Origin: Arthrobotrys musiformis
Lineage: Eukaryota > Ascomycota > Orbiliomycetes > Orbiliales > Orbiliaceae
DNA: 64,000 nucleotides
Direction: 5' to 3'
Assembly (NCBI GenBank): GCA_036971715.1
Contig: JAVHJL010000001.1
Location: 1,674,001-1,738,000, forward strand
Shown here: positions 12,374 through 26,400 of the stretch, piece after piece
Layout of the letters: every line of letters begins with the position of its first letter
How positions within the stretch are numbered: position 1 is the first letter of the stretch
The notes under the pieces: generated by a model
What the model was told of the DNA's origin: nothing
Databases searched by the model: none
Seen by the model: the letters and a program-made list of their open reading frames with translations, nothing else
Translations under genes and position numbers: made by a program

Positions 12374-13369
12374 AAAATACTCTAGGAAAATGAGATGATT
12401 ATAGCAGCATTTGGTTTGAAGGGGCTACAGATGCATTACGAGACGCCCTAAAGGCTGAAACCAGGACCAAACCCCCAGCAAAACCCTGTAGTACTTAGTA
12501 ACCATCCATGCCTACCAGCCCTCGGGGCTTGGTGGGATTGCCGATCCAATCCGCCCTGTCCTCAAAAAAGGAATACAAACCGCCCTATCCTCGAAAAAGG
12601 AATACGAGTACTATATCTCAACTATCTTGGTTGAACAAAAGATATTGATCCGAACGGGGTACGAAGATTTTATTCTGCCCAGCTGTCGGCCTTGATTTGA
12701 ACTACAAATCATATTTGAAGATTCTCCTGGTATGATGTCCCCCGTACCTCCTTTCTGAGAAAGAAGACCCTTCCAAGACTCCGAAACATATGTAAAAGGC
12801 CTTTTCAATTATTATATTACGTTACATGATACGATCCTAACACTCGAGTACTCTCTTAGATTGGGGATACAATTTTAAAATTTGCTCTCCGTACTAGAGC
12901 CTATCGGTATGGCGGCCAAAGATATTTAGGTATTTTATCCCACCCTCAAGATTGCATTTACAACTTAGTTGCTAATGATCAGCTGCAAGTATAGTTCATT
13001 CTATTGATATACTTGGACATCTTTGCTGGCCCCTCGAGTGTTAGATAGTACCAGAGACTTCGGGAGTGTAAATATGGCTGAGATCTTGTATTCTAATGTG
13101 GCCTTGTGGTGGAAAATGCGGAGTATAACTAATACAATACTCCACGAGTATCAATTGCACTATTTTATATTTTGCGAAAACACTCTTGTTATCTCGCTAC
13201 TTTTGTATCGAATTGGAGACGTTCACATGCTATCCCCTACCACCCCTCCACATTGTGTTTTACTGAATAACTTCTGCGTCCCGGAATATACACAAGTTGA
13301 AATTTCGGGTGTCAGGCACCCAGTGAGCTAGCCTAGGATTCTCGGGTTCGAAATCCGAGGCGAAGTTGG
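12374..13369. other. intergenic with short tandem repeat and hairpin
   Basis: Near 12550-12608 there is an imperfect two-copy repeat built on CCGCCCTATCCTC plus AAAAAGGAATAC. Just outside the stop codon of the next gene, 13344-13360 forms a stem-loop with a TTCGAAA loop, like a tRNA T-arm. I could not fit a tRNA around it. No coding region is supported. Confidence 0.45.
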
Positions 13370-16300
13370 TTACCAACCTGCATCATGAGCCCCCCAATCA
13401 GAGGCTGAGTCCAGGTTCCAAGCAGCCTGCTGTTGAGCAGGCTTTTTAGGAGTTCCGCGGCTCAAATCCAGGGGGCTCCACCGTGGTTTTGTCTTCTTCT
13501 TTGTCCTGCCCGATCTTTTATTTACACTTCTTGGTTTAGGTTTTGTTTCTGTAACCTTCGGAGGGGGCGTTTCTTTGGGGGTTTTAAGTTCCAGAGCTAT
13601 ATGGGATTCAATATATGTTAGTCGTTGATTATGAAATATCTCGAGGCCAGGATTGAATGTGCAATTGTGAACTTACAACTGGTGGAGTACCCGATTCTTC
13701 TGATTTCTTCCACTTGGCAGGTTTTCCAAGATTTAAGCATATTATCAATCCTTTCTTTAAGAACGCTGCTCTTAGTCGACTCCCTTCTGGATAGCATTTT
13801 AGACGCAATTTCGACACGTGTGTAGTCTTTAATTGTCATTGACGAGGGGTCGAGTGTTGTAATTTCTCCAAGACAACACGTAATGATAAGATCGTCTTCG
13901 GTTTCATTGCTGGTTAAAGCTACTACGCTTTTCACGCTGGAAACTTTGGAGGTAAATTCGAAGGAGGTGCTGATATCGTCGAGGACTTTGATCGCCTCAG
14001 CCGTGAATACCCGACATCTTGTTTCCTGGTCGTCGTCGTTGCGGTGTTGGGAAGGGATATTTAAGAGCCACAGTTGCGGGAGGAGGATGTCAGGAAGGAT
14101 CTGAGGTACTCGATCCGGATTTCGCTCCCATTCCGTGGTACGCAGGGAGGCCACAAACTGGACCATGTCATGGAGTATTGGCTGCAGATACTTAAGCCAG
14201 GTCTTGTTGAGAGGTTTGGGCTCGAGGAGTTTGAAAAGATTGTCAGAGTACTCAAAGTCTAAATCTTCGGTTTCTTTCCAGAACGTAGCTTTGTAGAGCT
14301 TGAGGTATTGTTCGTGGACACATGCATTCACGGTTTCTTCGTCGGGTGCTCCGATTCTTCCACGGAGGATGGATAACAAAACTGTATCCTCTGAAAGGGA
14401 AGCGCCATGACTGTAAGAGTACCACCAGTTCTCAACAGTATCTTGATACTGGAGTTTTTGATCGTCCTCAAATATCTTGTTCAACCTTTGAACTATATCT
14501 GGCGGATTGATGTTGAAGAGAGTATGCGACGTATATTCTTCGATCAATGGTATTATGGCATCTCCAACACCGTTTTGAATGACTTTGGCGATAAGATCAA
14601 TGCATCTCCTCGGTGGCGCAAGTTGAAGCCCTTCTTGCTCTACCTTACTGACTCCGTGGATTTGCATGAAAATGGAAAAGTATCTTAATGACTGTACTTT
14701 GAGCTCTTCGATGATGGGGATCATAATCCTTTCCGTGAAAGCAAGATTTAGGCTTTGATTTTGCCGAATATGCTTGTGGAATGAAGTCATCTTCAGAAGG
14801 AGTGGATTTTTGCTTGTTCCGTCGACATCATTCCAGATATCACATTTAGGCAGCGAGACGGTTTCTTCAAAGGTTTTCCACCGGTCTTCTGTGACTGGTT
14901 CAGTCTCATTGACGTTGCTACAGTCAGAAACAAGATTTTTGAGTACGTCCAGGATTTGGTCGTGCCCTTCCGGTGTAGACCCTTTAAGCAAATGGAGAAC
15001 GTAATCTACCAAAGACTCTCGAAGTTTCGAATCTAAGATTCCCTTTGACATCTTCGACACCATTGGCAAGAACAGAGCTTGGACCGCAGTGTCCGATGAG
15101 AGTGGCGTGTCAAGTGCAAAAGCGAAGTACTTTAGTATTTGCTTGGATATTTCGATATCAGTACTATTTTCGTATATGCTCGAAATAACCGAGACGGCGG
15201 AAGATTGATGTTCGCTATTGAATTTCTCGGAACTGATCGCGTAGTTGAACAGCTCTAGAATCAATTTGTAGGTTTCAACTTCGGAGTTTTTGGCAACAAT
15301 GGTAGATAGTGTCGAGAAAAACTCGGGTTCGAGGGGTCCGCCAGATTTTAGGACTCGGGTTAGGTAGTATACGATTGTTTTGTGAATATCGTTGTTCGAG
15401 GAAACTTTGCACAATGAATGTATGGTGGAGAGTGAGGACCCTTTGGGTAGGAAGTCTCCGTCCTCGAACAGCTCTATGAGCAACTTGATCGTAGAGACTT
15501 TGACGAATCCTGTTTCTTCCTTTGGCGACTCGAGCTTGCCGTCTGCTTCGGACGAAGATTCGGGCTCTTCCGGGGCGTCTGTCGCTTTACTTGTGACCTT
15601 CTCATCTGCGACCTTTGTCTTTTTTGCGTCCTTGGCCTTCTCCATCCCATCCAACAGCTTAAGCACTGTTTCGATGAAGCCTGTCATCCCATCTTCGGCA
15701 TTCTTTGGACTCAAGTCTCGGAAAAATCCGATTGTGAAAACAGGTTTATGCCAGAAGCAAGCTGCAGGGTATTTGGATATGGTTTCAATAGCGAGTTCTA
15801 ATGCCAACTTAGGCCTATCGCTTCTCGCCAGCAGCCTTAGTAGATTAAAAGCCAAAGACTCCGCAGCTGCGAAGTCATTTTTCGGATCCTCCTGGTCGAT
15901 AGAGCTAAGCCTGGAGAACGCATTCTCGGCTAGTTTGAGAATTAACGTCGGGGGCACGAAACTAATCTGAGCTTCGAGAGCCTTGAATGCTGCTTTGATA
16001 CTAGAGTTTAGATCTTTCGAGGTTTTTGGGTGTGTTCGCTTCCCCCTACGTCTCACGACTTGAGGGTTTTTTTCTTCGATCGCACTTAATTTCGACAGAC
16101 AATTCTCGTTCAGTTTACTCGCTGGGTACCGGACATCGTCGATGGATGGAAATGGTGAGGCCAACAGTTGATCCGGGGTCGAAGTTTCCACCTGGAGGTA
16201 GAGTAAAGCCGATAAAATCTGGGCCTCTTGTAGTTCAAAGGCAGACTTGACCTTCAGATTCCCGGCTCGAGTCCAAATTGTATTGTGCCAATATTTCTGC

Positions 16301-19230
16301 GCAGGTACCGCAGGAACTAAATTTACGTCCGGGAACTCATATCTCTCGCCATATCCTGCGTTTCTTTCGAGCAACTCCCGAAAGTCAGGGCTACTGGAAA
16401 CATCAAGGTAGGTCAAGTCGCCAAGAACCTCTTCTTCGATTGACTGTTTATGTTCCGGACTGGCATCCCACTCCACAGTGCCGCTGGGATCCTGAAGAGA
16501 CGGCATCTTGAGAGGTTCCGGCTTTTCTTTAGGCAAAAGACTTTGGAGCCACTTTTTGTCTTCTTGGAAAATTCTTTTGTGCATTTCGATCTCAAACTTT
16601 TCAATGCCAGTCGGTCGGGGCGCATCGAGGTCTCTTCTTTTCTGGTCGGGGTGTAAAACGTTGTCGAAGGCACGCTCCCAGTAACGAATCGCCTGGTCGG
16701 CGTTCATACGGTCCTCGTGGCGACTTAAAGGGCCAGTAGCGTAAGCCCAGGAAGTATCGATGCGGGTTCGCCTTTCTTCTTCAGGGATATTTCTAGAGAG
16801 GTATAATTTCAATGCGTATCGATAATCGTCGACGAAAATGCCAAGTGTATTCGCTGTTAGATCGTTTTTCGACGGGAAAGATTCATAAACGTTCTCTGGC
16901 AGAGGAAATATGGCAGCCTGGAGCCGAGATGAAATGTACGGAGCTAGATCGTCAAGTACAGGAGGAGATTCCAAAGTGAATGGGGCGATGAGATATTGCA
17001 CAGGAAGGCCCCGAGGGTAAATTTCGGGAAGATCTGCGATGCTGGGGGATTTTAATAGGCGCTGTTTCTGCCACATGTCGTTGCGTCCTTTTGCTAAAGC
17101 GTCTAGGAAACGATATGTCGACGGATGCACCTTTCTCCTGTGGATTTCATAAGGCCCCATGTTCTCGCCCTTAAAATCACGGATACCACTCTTGGAGTAG
17201 CTTTGATCTGCGTCTTGTAGCTGTTGGTTGCCAATTACTTTTTGTTCAACTTCCAGGAGGAGCCTTAGAGTGTCCTCCCACAGGATAGTGTATATCTCTT
17301 CGTCCGAGAAGGTATCTGGTAACTGATAGGAGCGGTTGGCACGCTCCAAGGCCACTGCATGGAAGAATGAAAATACTTCTGTCCAATTGCCGATCTGGAA
17401 ATTCGGGTCCTTAAGCCCCGAGCACACTATATCGAACAAGTTGCTCATGATCTGATTCCCGTGCTGAACCTGCTTTTGAAGCACTGAAGCGTCCGTTTCG
17501 ATTGACGAATGCGGTCCTATGCCGGATAAAATTCCATGTATTTCTACAGGTGTACAGTAAAATAACCGAATATTGGAGTCCCGTATCAAGCGCTTGGACC
17601 AATTAACCATCTCACCAAGGATGGATAAAGAGCCACTAGCCACAGCGTAAAGCATAACTGCCCTAGCATGAAGACTGCGCAACTCCATATCTGGAGTCGA
17701 TTGCGCCTTTTTACGATCCGTGATGCGTAGTCTCGCAAGCTCCTCCGCCTCTTCTTGTCGGGAGGCCCGTTGAAGTAAAACGACTTGCCATATGTCCAAA
17801 TCGACCTTCTTGTAATAGCTCTCATCGCCACGTTCTTCGGTCGTAAGAGTGAAAAAGCTGCAGCTGTTACTGACGTAGGCGCTACCACCAACCTCATCAC
17901 CCCTCGCTTTGCGCAAACGAAGGAATAGGTCGAGCCGTTCTTCAGGGTTTAGATCTGGGAGGCCAGAAGATGTTAATTTGGTGCTCGTCCTCGAGAGACC
18001 TTTGTCAAAATCGATCTCGACCTCATCCTTCTCGAGGGTGGAATACTGGATGCAGAACTTCAACAGCCTATATCGGTCTTCCAGAGGGCAGAATTTGAGA
18101 ACGGAATTAAAAAATCCAATGCCCACTGTGCGGCCATATGATCTTGGATCTCCCTCGATTAAGAGTAGGCAGAACAAGTCCTTGAAGATATCGGGCATTT
18201 CTACCCACCACTTTGCAATCTTCTCGAAAAGGGGGATAAACTCATTATATTTGGACTCTCGAAAAAGTTGGCATCGTGGGGAGTCTCCAGGCTGAGCATT
18301 TCGGATGACCTTGGCGACCGATGGATGTTGTTTTATATACTTAACTATCAATAAGACCGCTTCTTTGAGAATTTCGACACGAACATGACCCTTTTTGAGA
18401 CACCGTAGAAGCAGAGGTTCCGCTATTTCGTAGATAAAAGCGGCATCGGAGATCTGTGGAACTTGATTGTCCTCCACTAACTTTCTAAGAACTTCCAAGG
18501 AAAATTCCATAGTTGACGATGATTTGGGCTTGGACCCAGGCGCGGCGGGGTACTTATCCATCAATGCAAACAGCCAGGGTCGGTCCGGACCGTCGTAGTC
18601 GACCACCATTTTCAGCAAGTTTTCTCGGAGAGCGTCGTCATGGTTTCGGAGAAGGAGGTCTTTCTGCCGGTGGTTCCAATTTTCCACGACAGGTCCCTCC
18701 AATACTTGGGCAACGAGACCCTTCGTGCAACCAGGTAGAAGATATTGGTAGCATTCGGCCAGTGGACGAGTGTCCACAGTTTGGATTTCGAGAGCTTTAA
18801 AGAGATCAGTAATTGCCTCTCTTTTCTCAAGGTCTGCCCCTTTGGTGCTGGAGCCAATTGCCTTGCAGACGTCTTGAACATCAGAAGCAGAAAGGGTTTG
18901 GAAAAGGCCTATGAACCCTTCCGTGGCCCCAAGGCCATCCCAGCTATCTTTCCATTTAGACGACCCGAGAAGTTTCTGAAGTTGGTCGGTGGCAATTTTG
19001 CGAATACGGACCGAGATATCTTGTTCCAACGTCTTTTTTAATACCGCCGGGCTATGTGATATGGTGAGCCATACCTTCAACGTCGAAGGAGGAATGGAAC
19101 CTCTCTCGACGGCACCGATGAGTTGTTGTGTGGTATTTTCAACGTCTCCCTCTCCAGCTAGTTTCCGAAGGTATTGAGCGACCTCGCGTTCATTGCTGGA
19201 TCGAATAGCCGCGGTGTCAAGAGTAGCCAT
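13370..19230 (-). CDS. large conserved-looking helical protein, 1926 aa, function not recognised
   Basis: Exon 1 (19230-13677) is one open frame of 1851 codons. The apparent stop just downstream is avoided by an intron (13676-13597) with donor GTAAGT, branch GACTAAC and acceptor TATAG. Exon 2 (13596-13370) stays in frame and adds 74 basic, Pro/Lys-rich residues ending WGAHDAGW. The body is almost entirely alpha-helical in character (Leu-rich amphipathic stretches without Pro), as in HEAT/ARM- or TPR-like scaffolds. A charged, low-complexity segment (about residues 1200-1245, Lys/Glu/Ser) probably forms a linker. There are no membrane segments, signal peptide or catalytic motif I recognise. 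It is a housekeeping-looking gene with normal codon usage, divergent from the 19.2-20.5 kb intergenic region. Confidence 0.8.
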
Positions 19231-20496
19231 TGTGCGAGGTGAGAAGTAATGGAAGAAATCACAGAGGGAAATCTATCCAACCTCCTACTATGAAGAAAGA
19301 AATGCGAATTGAAGACAAATCAATCAACCTTTTGCCGGCGTGCGTTGGCAAAGTTGTGATAGCTATCAATGCAATGTTCCCTTCGACGGTTAACTGTCAC
19401 CAGTCGATACCCCGCTTAAGTAGACGCTTCCCCTCGACCAGCGTCGTGGACTTGCCTTATTGAATCATATCTAGTACTCACTAGGCATGCCTGAGATTCT
19501 GATGAAATTTCCACCACCATTGCCGACTTTCTGGCGTGCATCCCTCTAGCTTCGGTTGGGTGACAACCACTTCCCAATCCGGTAGCATACCCAGTTTATA
19601 ACGGACAACATGTTTGGATGTATCGTCAGCGAAGGACCCCGTAGTGTAATTGGATGCACTCCTCATATACTTCATGAAACTATGCGGGGCAGTATAGGTT
19701 CGAGTCCTATCGGGGCCGTGTGAGCTACTAGCTCAGCTATCTTTTTATCCTCTGTCTTTTTTGATATATTTTTTGACCTTTTTTTTTTTGGGGGGGGGGG
19801 TCCTTGAGGGTGGTTGAATTATATATTCTTGCGTTTGGCGAGATGTCCACTGTTATGTTCTACCCACATATCAAATTGTATATCTCACTTATCTCCTAGG
19901 TCTCGGTCGGAGACAAATAGCTTATAAGCTTAATCGGATTTAAGATTTACATGAAAACTGCGTGGGCAGGATAGAATGCACGGTTTAAACCTAAATTTTT
20001 AGATTCCACGGCAAGGGATCCAATGTCCTACAATATCTAGGTAATCTATGTTGATGTCTACGGGCTCCTGTAGATAATTTGATATTTGTGTTGTATTAAC
20101 TTGCCCTGCATCCACCAGATTTGTGGAATCTCACGGTACTGGGCCTGTGAGCAGCCTTCGAGATTCTATATCATTTCAACTTTTAATACGGCTGTATAAT
20201 ATAATATTTATCACAGTACCGCGGGGAGTATGAAGTTAGAGGACCGTCTTCAACAGCAGAAGCACAATGAGTTTTACATTATAGAAAACAACACTCATAT
20301 GCCTGAGAAAAAACAGCTGGCAGCAAACTTCCCCTCAATGATATCATAGAAGACAAAAACGTGGAATCACTTAAGCAAAGAGAAAAAAAGTAGTAACACT
20401 ATCATAATACAGAAAAACCCCAAAGGTTCCGCATCTAGGCTCCTTAAAGCTCAAGATAGAACCCAAAACCCCCCAAAATCGCAATATCTAATGTAT
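19231..20496. other. intergenic between 1926-aa gene and SEC16
   Basis: Contains the tRNA-like gene at 19635-19718 and, about 60 nt beyond it, a T11G11 homopolymer junction (19779-19800). The remainder is A/T-rich sequence, including the SEC16 3' flank. The Ser/Thr-poor open frames have no coding character. Confidence 0.5.
19635..19718 (+). tRNA. tRNA-like gene, probably intron-containing or a pseudogene; isotype unclear
   Basis: A fungal A-box (TAGTGTAATTGG, 19642-19653) and a perfect B-box (GGTTCGAGTCC, 19698-19708 region) are in the right order. The acceptor stem GACCCCG/CGGGGCC pairs at 6 of 7 positions. The D-stem GTGT/GCAC and T-stem ATAGG/CCTAT are complete. The length of 84 nt leaves about 11-12 nt extra in the anticodon region, as expected for a short intron. 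I cannot place an anticodon behind a U at position 33, and the anticodon stem is weak, so the gene may be decayed. Confidence 0.55.
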
Positions 20497-23400
20497 CTAC
20501 AAAACCTCCACATATCTCTTCCTTCCTTTGGCTTTTGTTGGTGGTTTTCGGGCGCCCCCGCCGCTCAGTAGCTCCTCCATGTCATCGACCTTACCGGTAG
20601 TGGCTGGCCGTGGAGGTGGCCGGCTGGGGCTAGGGTCCCTACTGCTCGCTAGACCACTAGGAGTTGGTGGAGCGAGTCCACCGGATGGTGCACTTGTTGG
20701 TGCGCTTGTAGGTGCACTTGTGGGCGGCGCGGATGGCGACGGCCGTGGGATGCTGCCTAAACTTCCACTGTCTATACTACTACTTGTTCCTGGTCGTGGT
20801 GTGCCGAGGCCTGAGGGTGGTCCGCTTGGGGGTCTACTGGGAGGCCCTCCAATAATTGCTGGGGAGCCGAGTCTTTTTGGTGGCGGTGGCGTTCCACTGG
20901 GGGTAACTCCAGCGGAATCCGTCGTTGATCCACCCTTCTTGTTCACCCACCTCTTAGTTTCGGGGTCAAAGTAGAAAGAGCTCTCTTCTCCGAGTTTTGC
21001 CTTATGAACTACAGGACCATTGGGGTCTTTCTTGCCGCCAAACCAACCTCCGAACCAACCGCCAGACTTTGCCTCTTCTATGGGAAATGGTTAGTCGAAA
21101 ATCCAAGCTTTGATGAGAACAAAAGATCATTAACTTACTCTTACGCTTCTCTTCCTCCTCTTTCTCTTTCTGGGCGATTTCAGCCACCATCTTCCTGTTT
21201 GCTTCCTCTTCTTCCTCTCTCTTTTTAGCGGCGGCAGAGGCATCGTTCGCTGAATTTCCACCACCCGCTCCAAAGCCGTCGTCGCCAAGATCCATGATGC
21301 TTCCCTTTTTCTTGGGTTTCTTGGCCTCGCCTTCGTCATCTGAGTTATCGGGAGACGGGACGTAAGGTTGGAATTCCGTAGTGGGAGGTTCGTAGCCATA
21401 GCCTGAAGGCTCGTACCCGCTTGTGTGAGTAGGTGCAGACATATCAGTGGTTGTTGGTGGAACGTGAGGGCTGAAGGAGTTGGAACTGGAGTCGAAGGAT
21501 GGAGGCGACGTCGGGATTGTGGTCTGTGGCATCGGCGATGGCTGATACCCACCGTACCCGTTCGCTTCGGCTGGTTTGTCTGTAGGTTGCTGAGGTGTCT
21601 GCTGTGGCGTAGGTTGTGGGCTTGGCTCATACCCGTATCCCCCGTAGCTGGCGGTCGCATCATAGCCTCCATAGCCTCCATATACAGGAGTCGCAGGCTC
21701 GGTGGTCTGAGGCGCCGAGGCCGGGGTGTGAGGAGTATAGGACCCGCCTCCCGATGCCTTCGGCGCATACCTATTTGCCGCGGAGGAGGCTGGTTTTGCC
21801 GCGCCAACTGGTGTAGTACCTAGGGGTGGTTGGGCAGGGTTGTAAGGTGTGTAACCACCAGTGCCAATACCATATAGATTTGGCCCAGTGTGTACACTAT
21901 TCAAACTTGCCGTGGGCGGTGGACTTGCGAACTGGCTTTCTGCTACAGCTCCATGAATAGGTGCTCCAACACTGCCATTTATTCCAGTAGGTGCCGGTGC
22001 GTCTTGTTGATCCCCACCATTAACGAGGGCGTCAAGCATTCCCTGCATGCCAGCGAGGACGCCGCCCCTAGAGACGCCGAGGCCGGGCAAACTGCTCAGG
22101 ATGGACCCACCACTGCTGTCCCGAGGCGCCTGGCTAAGGCGTTGGGCAAGCTCATTTATACCTTCCAGTAGAAGTCCGTGCAGGTATGGTTGGGGTCGAC
22201 CACTGATCTTGAAGGACGCCGAAATCGCCTCTGTGTACTTCTGCGCTTCGTTTCTGAAACCATACTGCGCAAGGACTTGGGCATGATGAAGCTTGAAGGG
22301 CAAGAGGTGGGGGAAATTCGTAAGCGTCGGAGCTCCAGGCATGAGCGAGAGCGCATATTCATAAATTTCAGATAGGATGATTGCATCGAGATCTCGCCCG
22401 TAATGGAAAGGATTGTTGACGTGATTAGCGCCAAGCAATGAGAAAATACTTTTGCTCGAATCCTCCGCTCCGGAGAAGATGGCAGCTGGCATTGAGAATA
22501 GATAGCTTTACAGGGTATTAGCCAATGTGAGGAAAAGCGCAACTGGGGGGAGATATTAACATACCAAATGTGGGCGGCTTCGACGCGGTTATAGCTCTCA
22601 AGTAACGACCCGAGTTTTGCAATGGCTTGGATATCGTTGTTACTGCGATTTCCTAGCATAAGACCCAAAGTCTCCCGCCACTTCTCCAAGCCCTCTAGGG
22701 GGTTTGTGTTCTGGCCACCAGTCTTGCTGATCATGGTCATCCCCATTCTAGTGCTGGCTGGCACAAGATCATCGATAGACTCTTCCCAGTTCCCCGCGAA
22801 GACTTCATACAGAACGGCTAAACTTTGCATGCCCGGCCGTTCAGTACCGTCGCTACTTTTGACCTCCTGTTTGACAAACTCCTGAACAGTACGCTTATAC
22901 AATTCGGGAGATGTCGTCGAGGAGATTAGTATAGCATGGGCCCATTGCCTATTCTCTATCGCAAACCATACTGCAGCGTCTCTATCTCCCTTCATAAGAT
23001 GTGTACGGATTGATTCTAGAGCGTTGCTGTCGACGACGGTCGATTGTTGGAGCGCGTTCTTCGGGCGAGGAAGTTCTAAGGTTTCGCTTTCCGGGCTGAT
23101 AATTTGCCGAACGGCGTCCTGAACCTCCTTCTTCCCGACCAACATCCCGTCGTTCTCTAAACATAGTTTTACGATCTTCCATAAAATAACCTTTTCCATG
23201 CTCCTAGGATCCCTAAATCTTGTATACTCACCCTCGAGCTTCAAGATCTTGGCTTCCATCCACGAGGAGATTTCCTTCTTTCTACCCTTGCCCCCAGTTC
23301 GGCCACCGAATACCGGTCCGGGGAATTTAGCAAGGTCCTCGAAGAAATCGTCTCCTTTGAGAACATCCTTCGCTGGCCGGTTTCTAACCTCGCCCAACGA

Positions 23401-26400
23401 CGTCTTAATCATTTGCTGGCCTGTTTCTGCATTCCACCTGCTAGTATGAACTGGGAACATCGTTACAATATTCCCACCGAACCCCCAGCAAAACAAAGGG
23501 ACGCCTTTCCATCTTTCTAGCGGGTCGCTAGCCTCTATGCTTCCAGGCGGAGGTGCCATGAAGTTTTGTGGGGGTGGCGCTGGCGCTGGCGCAGCATACG
23601 ATTGAACAGGGAAAGACGGGCGACGGGCGTCAACTGGGGAATATGTGTTTGTATAGTTGGTGGCGTGTGCAGCGGCGGAGCTAGGACGCTGGATTCCCAT
23701 GTTTTGGGATCGGAAAGCAGCAAATCCAGGAGACTGGGTAGCTGAACGCTTTGGCGGTGCGAAGCCAGCTGGTAGATCTGTCGGGGAAAGAATCGATGAG
23801 CTGAGTGATGATGTAGCAGTGTGTGTCTGGTAACCCGCTGGCGTGTATTTCCCAGGAGACTGAGCTCTTTGCGGCGGCGACGTGAGGTGCGACAATGTTG
23901 GGTTAGCGCCAGGCGGAGGGGGTGTCTGCCTACTGCTAGGATTATACCGGTTCAAGCCAGATACCGGTGGAGGAGGGCCTTTATCCAATGAAGAGCGTGA
24001 CGGTGCAACGCCTTCTTCATCTTCCTCTGCTACTCCACCAAGAGCGTGAGCTTTCATGCTATCCATAGTACTTGGCCTATCTCGCGAGGGAGGTCTTGCG
24101 GAAGACTGGTGCCCATTCACTAGGCCCTCCGGAGTGGACAAGCCTAGCCCAACGGTATCTTGTCCATGAGTTGGAGCGTATCTTCCGTCGATCGGCATGC
24201 TCGATGTCCTTGCCGGCGGTGCCGGGGCTGCAGTCGGGCGCTGAGCATATGGAGACGTTCCCCGAACAGCGCTGGGTGGGGATGCGTATAGTCCGGGGTT
24301 AGGCGATGGCTTTGGCGCATAGTTTGGCGTGGTAGGTCCGGGGGGAGCAGTGTAGGCTGATGCGGCGTGGGCTAGTGGGGAATGTGGTAAGGCTGGCGAA
24401 GAACCGTAAGGCTGCCTAGGCGCAAGCGAGCTAACGGGTGGCGACCCGTAGGCGGGCTCAACAGACGTGGGCCGCGAGTGAGGGCCAGTGTAACTAGGGC
24501 TGCGTACCATTCCATGAGCGGGCGTCGTCGGAGGCCCCATTTGCGCTCCGGTATGTGGAGCTCGTCCGCCCGGCGTATACTTGCTCATCGAGGCTCCACT
24601 GGCAGGCCGCTTAGGCAAGCTGATAGGTAGCTCTTCAAAAAAATCGCTAGTTTGGGGTTTTACGACTTTCGGAGGGAGGGCATTAGGGGAAGGCGGAATT
24701 CCTGGGCGTCCGGGCGGCCCAGGGTGCGGCGGTGCATGTCCAGGAGGCGGAACCGTCTGTCCAGGGTAGCCAGACCTACCCCGGATGTCAGCTGGAGACC
24801 CAAGGCCACCCGGCGGGCCGGGACTGAATACCGACTGCCCAGAGTACCCAGAACTAGCCGAGCCTGGTCCGTAATATTGGCCTGCTCCATAGGCTGGAGG
24901 TTGCTGCACAGGCGCCGGTTTTTTCCTGATAGGCTTTACAATGTCGTCCGGGAGATCATAGGGTGAGGCATAATTACTAGTTTTGTCCACGAATGATTCA
25001 ACCTTCGGAGTCTCTGCTTGCCTCTGAGGTGCCGGAAATGCAGCAGCGTATGGAGAGGGTGCATGCGCTGGTCTTGAAGTTTGGAAGGTGTTTGCAGGCG
25101 CCGCCGCAAATCCAGAGAGATGCTGAGGATGCGCAACTGCTGATGGTAGGTATTTAGATGAGGCAGCTTGCACAGTCGATTGAGGCAACGGGACGGGATC
25201 TTGTATAGGTGCAGAAGTCTTATCCTCTCCATCAATTAAGAAATCCTCACTATCGTCAAACCAAGCCGGCTGTGCGCTTTGTTGTTGTGTAGTTGCGGTT
25301 TCCGTCTCTTCTTCCTCTTCTTCGTCTGCAAATAAATCATCATCATCACCCAACGCCGCCTTCCATTTCGACGCTAGATCTTCCTTTGGTCCCCCGGCGG
25401 TAGCTGCCCCTGCGACTGCTGTCTCATCCGGTAATCCGGACACAAAAGCAGTACTCTTTCGTTTTAAGGCGTTTGGGTTATCGAAGAATGCTGCCTCGTC
25501 ATCATCGGTACTCGAATCTATCGGTGTTTTCGACCGTGAGAAAAAGTCCTCGTCGTTGGCCGGCTGGCCGCTAAAAAGTGGCATTCCTTCCGTGAATCTG
25601 TTGTCCTCGTCTTCAACGCCTGTCCCCATCGCTAGATCCTCAGTTGCTGCTCTTTCGAGTACTGGAGGCCCTGGCACTTCGCCCGTATTGACATTGGAAA
25701 AGAAGTCGTCCCCGGAAGTCCCTTCATCCCCGAAGAAATTTGAATCCGAAGCTTCCACAGGTTTATCGTCTTTCTCCGTGGACCCGAAGAACGAGTCATC
25801 GGCAGCACTATCGGTCCCGAACGGGTTCGATGGGGGGTCCACGCCAGCAGTTTGGGGTTCCGGGACTATCGGGAAGGATGCAGTATGTGCTATAGAGTCT
25901 CGCTTCAACTTTTCAAATGGGTCTTCCGCCACTCCAAGCTTCTCGAAGGGCTCCGGTGTGAACCCAATATCCTTGGTATCCGGTACCTCGCCGTCTTGGC
26001 CATTTGGTTCAGCGCCATCCAAAGCACGTGATGCTTCTTCGGGCGCGGGATCCTGATGGCTAGGGCGCGCAGTTCGCATCTCTAGGCCAACCTCGCCACC
26101 ATCTTCGTCTATTTCGTGCAGATGCTGTTGGTGGATCGTCTCCCAGCTCGTGATTTCGCCAGCAGCCAACCGCTCGGCACTCTTGGCCTGGCATTTCAGA
26201 CAACCAACCGTGATATCTTCAACATGACAAGCGGTAATGAGATCATCAGAATCGAGGCGAGGTATCTCCGCGGGCTGTGGTATATGCTGCTGCTGCTGTT
26301 CGAGTACTTCTGGCTGTTGGGCGGTTGTGTCGGTCGTGGGTTGGTGAGGTTGAGTAAGGGATTCGTCTTCGACAGGCGGTTCCACTATCAATGGAAGAGT

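Noticed and set aside
13395..13490. tRNA or structured RNA (GAGCCCCC/GGGGGCTC ends, 8-bp GCCTGC hairpin, GGCTCAAATCC)
   Set aside because: The stretch is the coding second exon of the 1926-aa gene on the minus strand, and no consistent cloverleaf could be drawn.
15392..15970. 192-codon Ser-rich frame opposite the 1926-aa gene
   Set aside because: Antisense of a Lys/Glu-rich coding stretch; no motif or start context.
20528..20974. 148-codon Gly/Leu-rich frame on the plus strand
   Set aside because: Antisense shadow of the Pro/Ser-rich C-terminus of Sec16.
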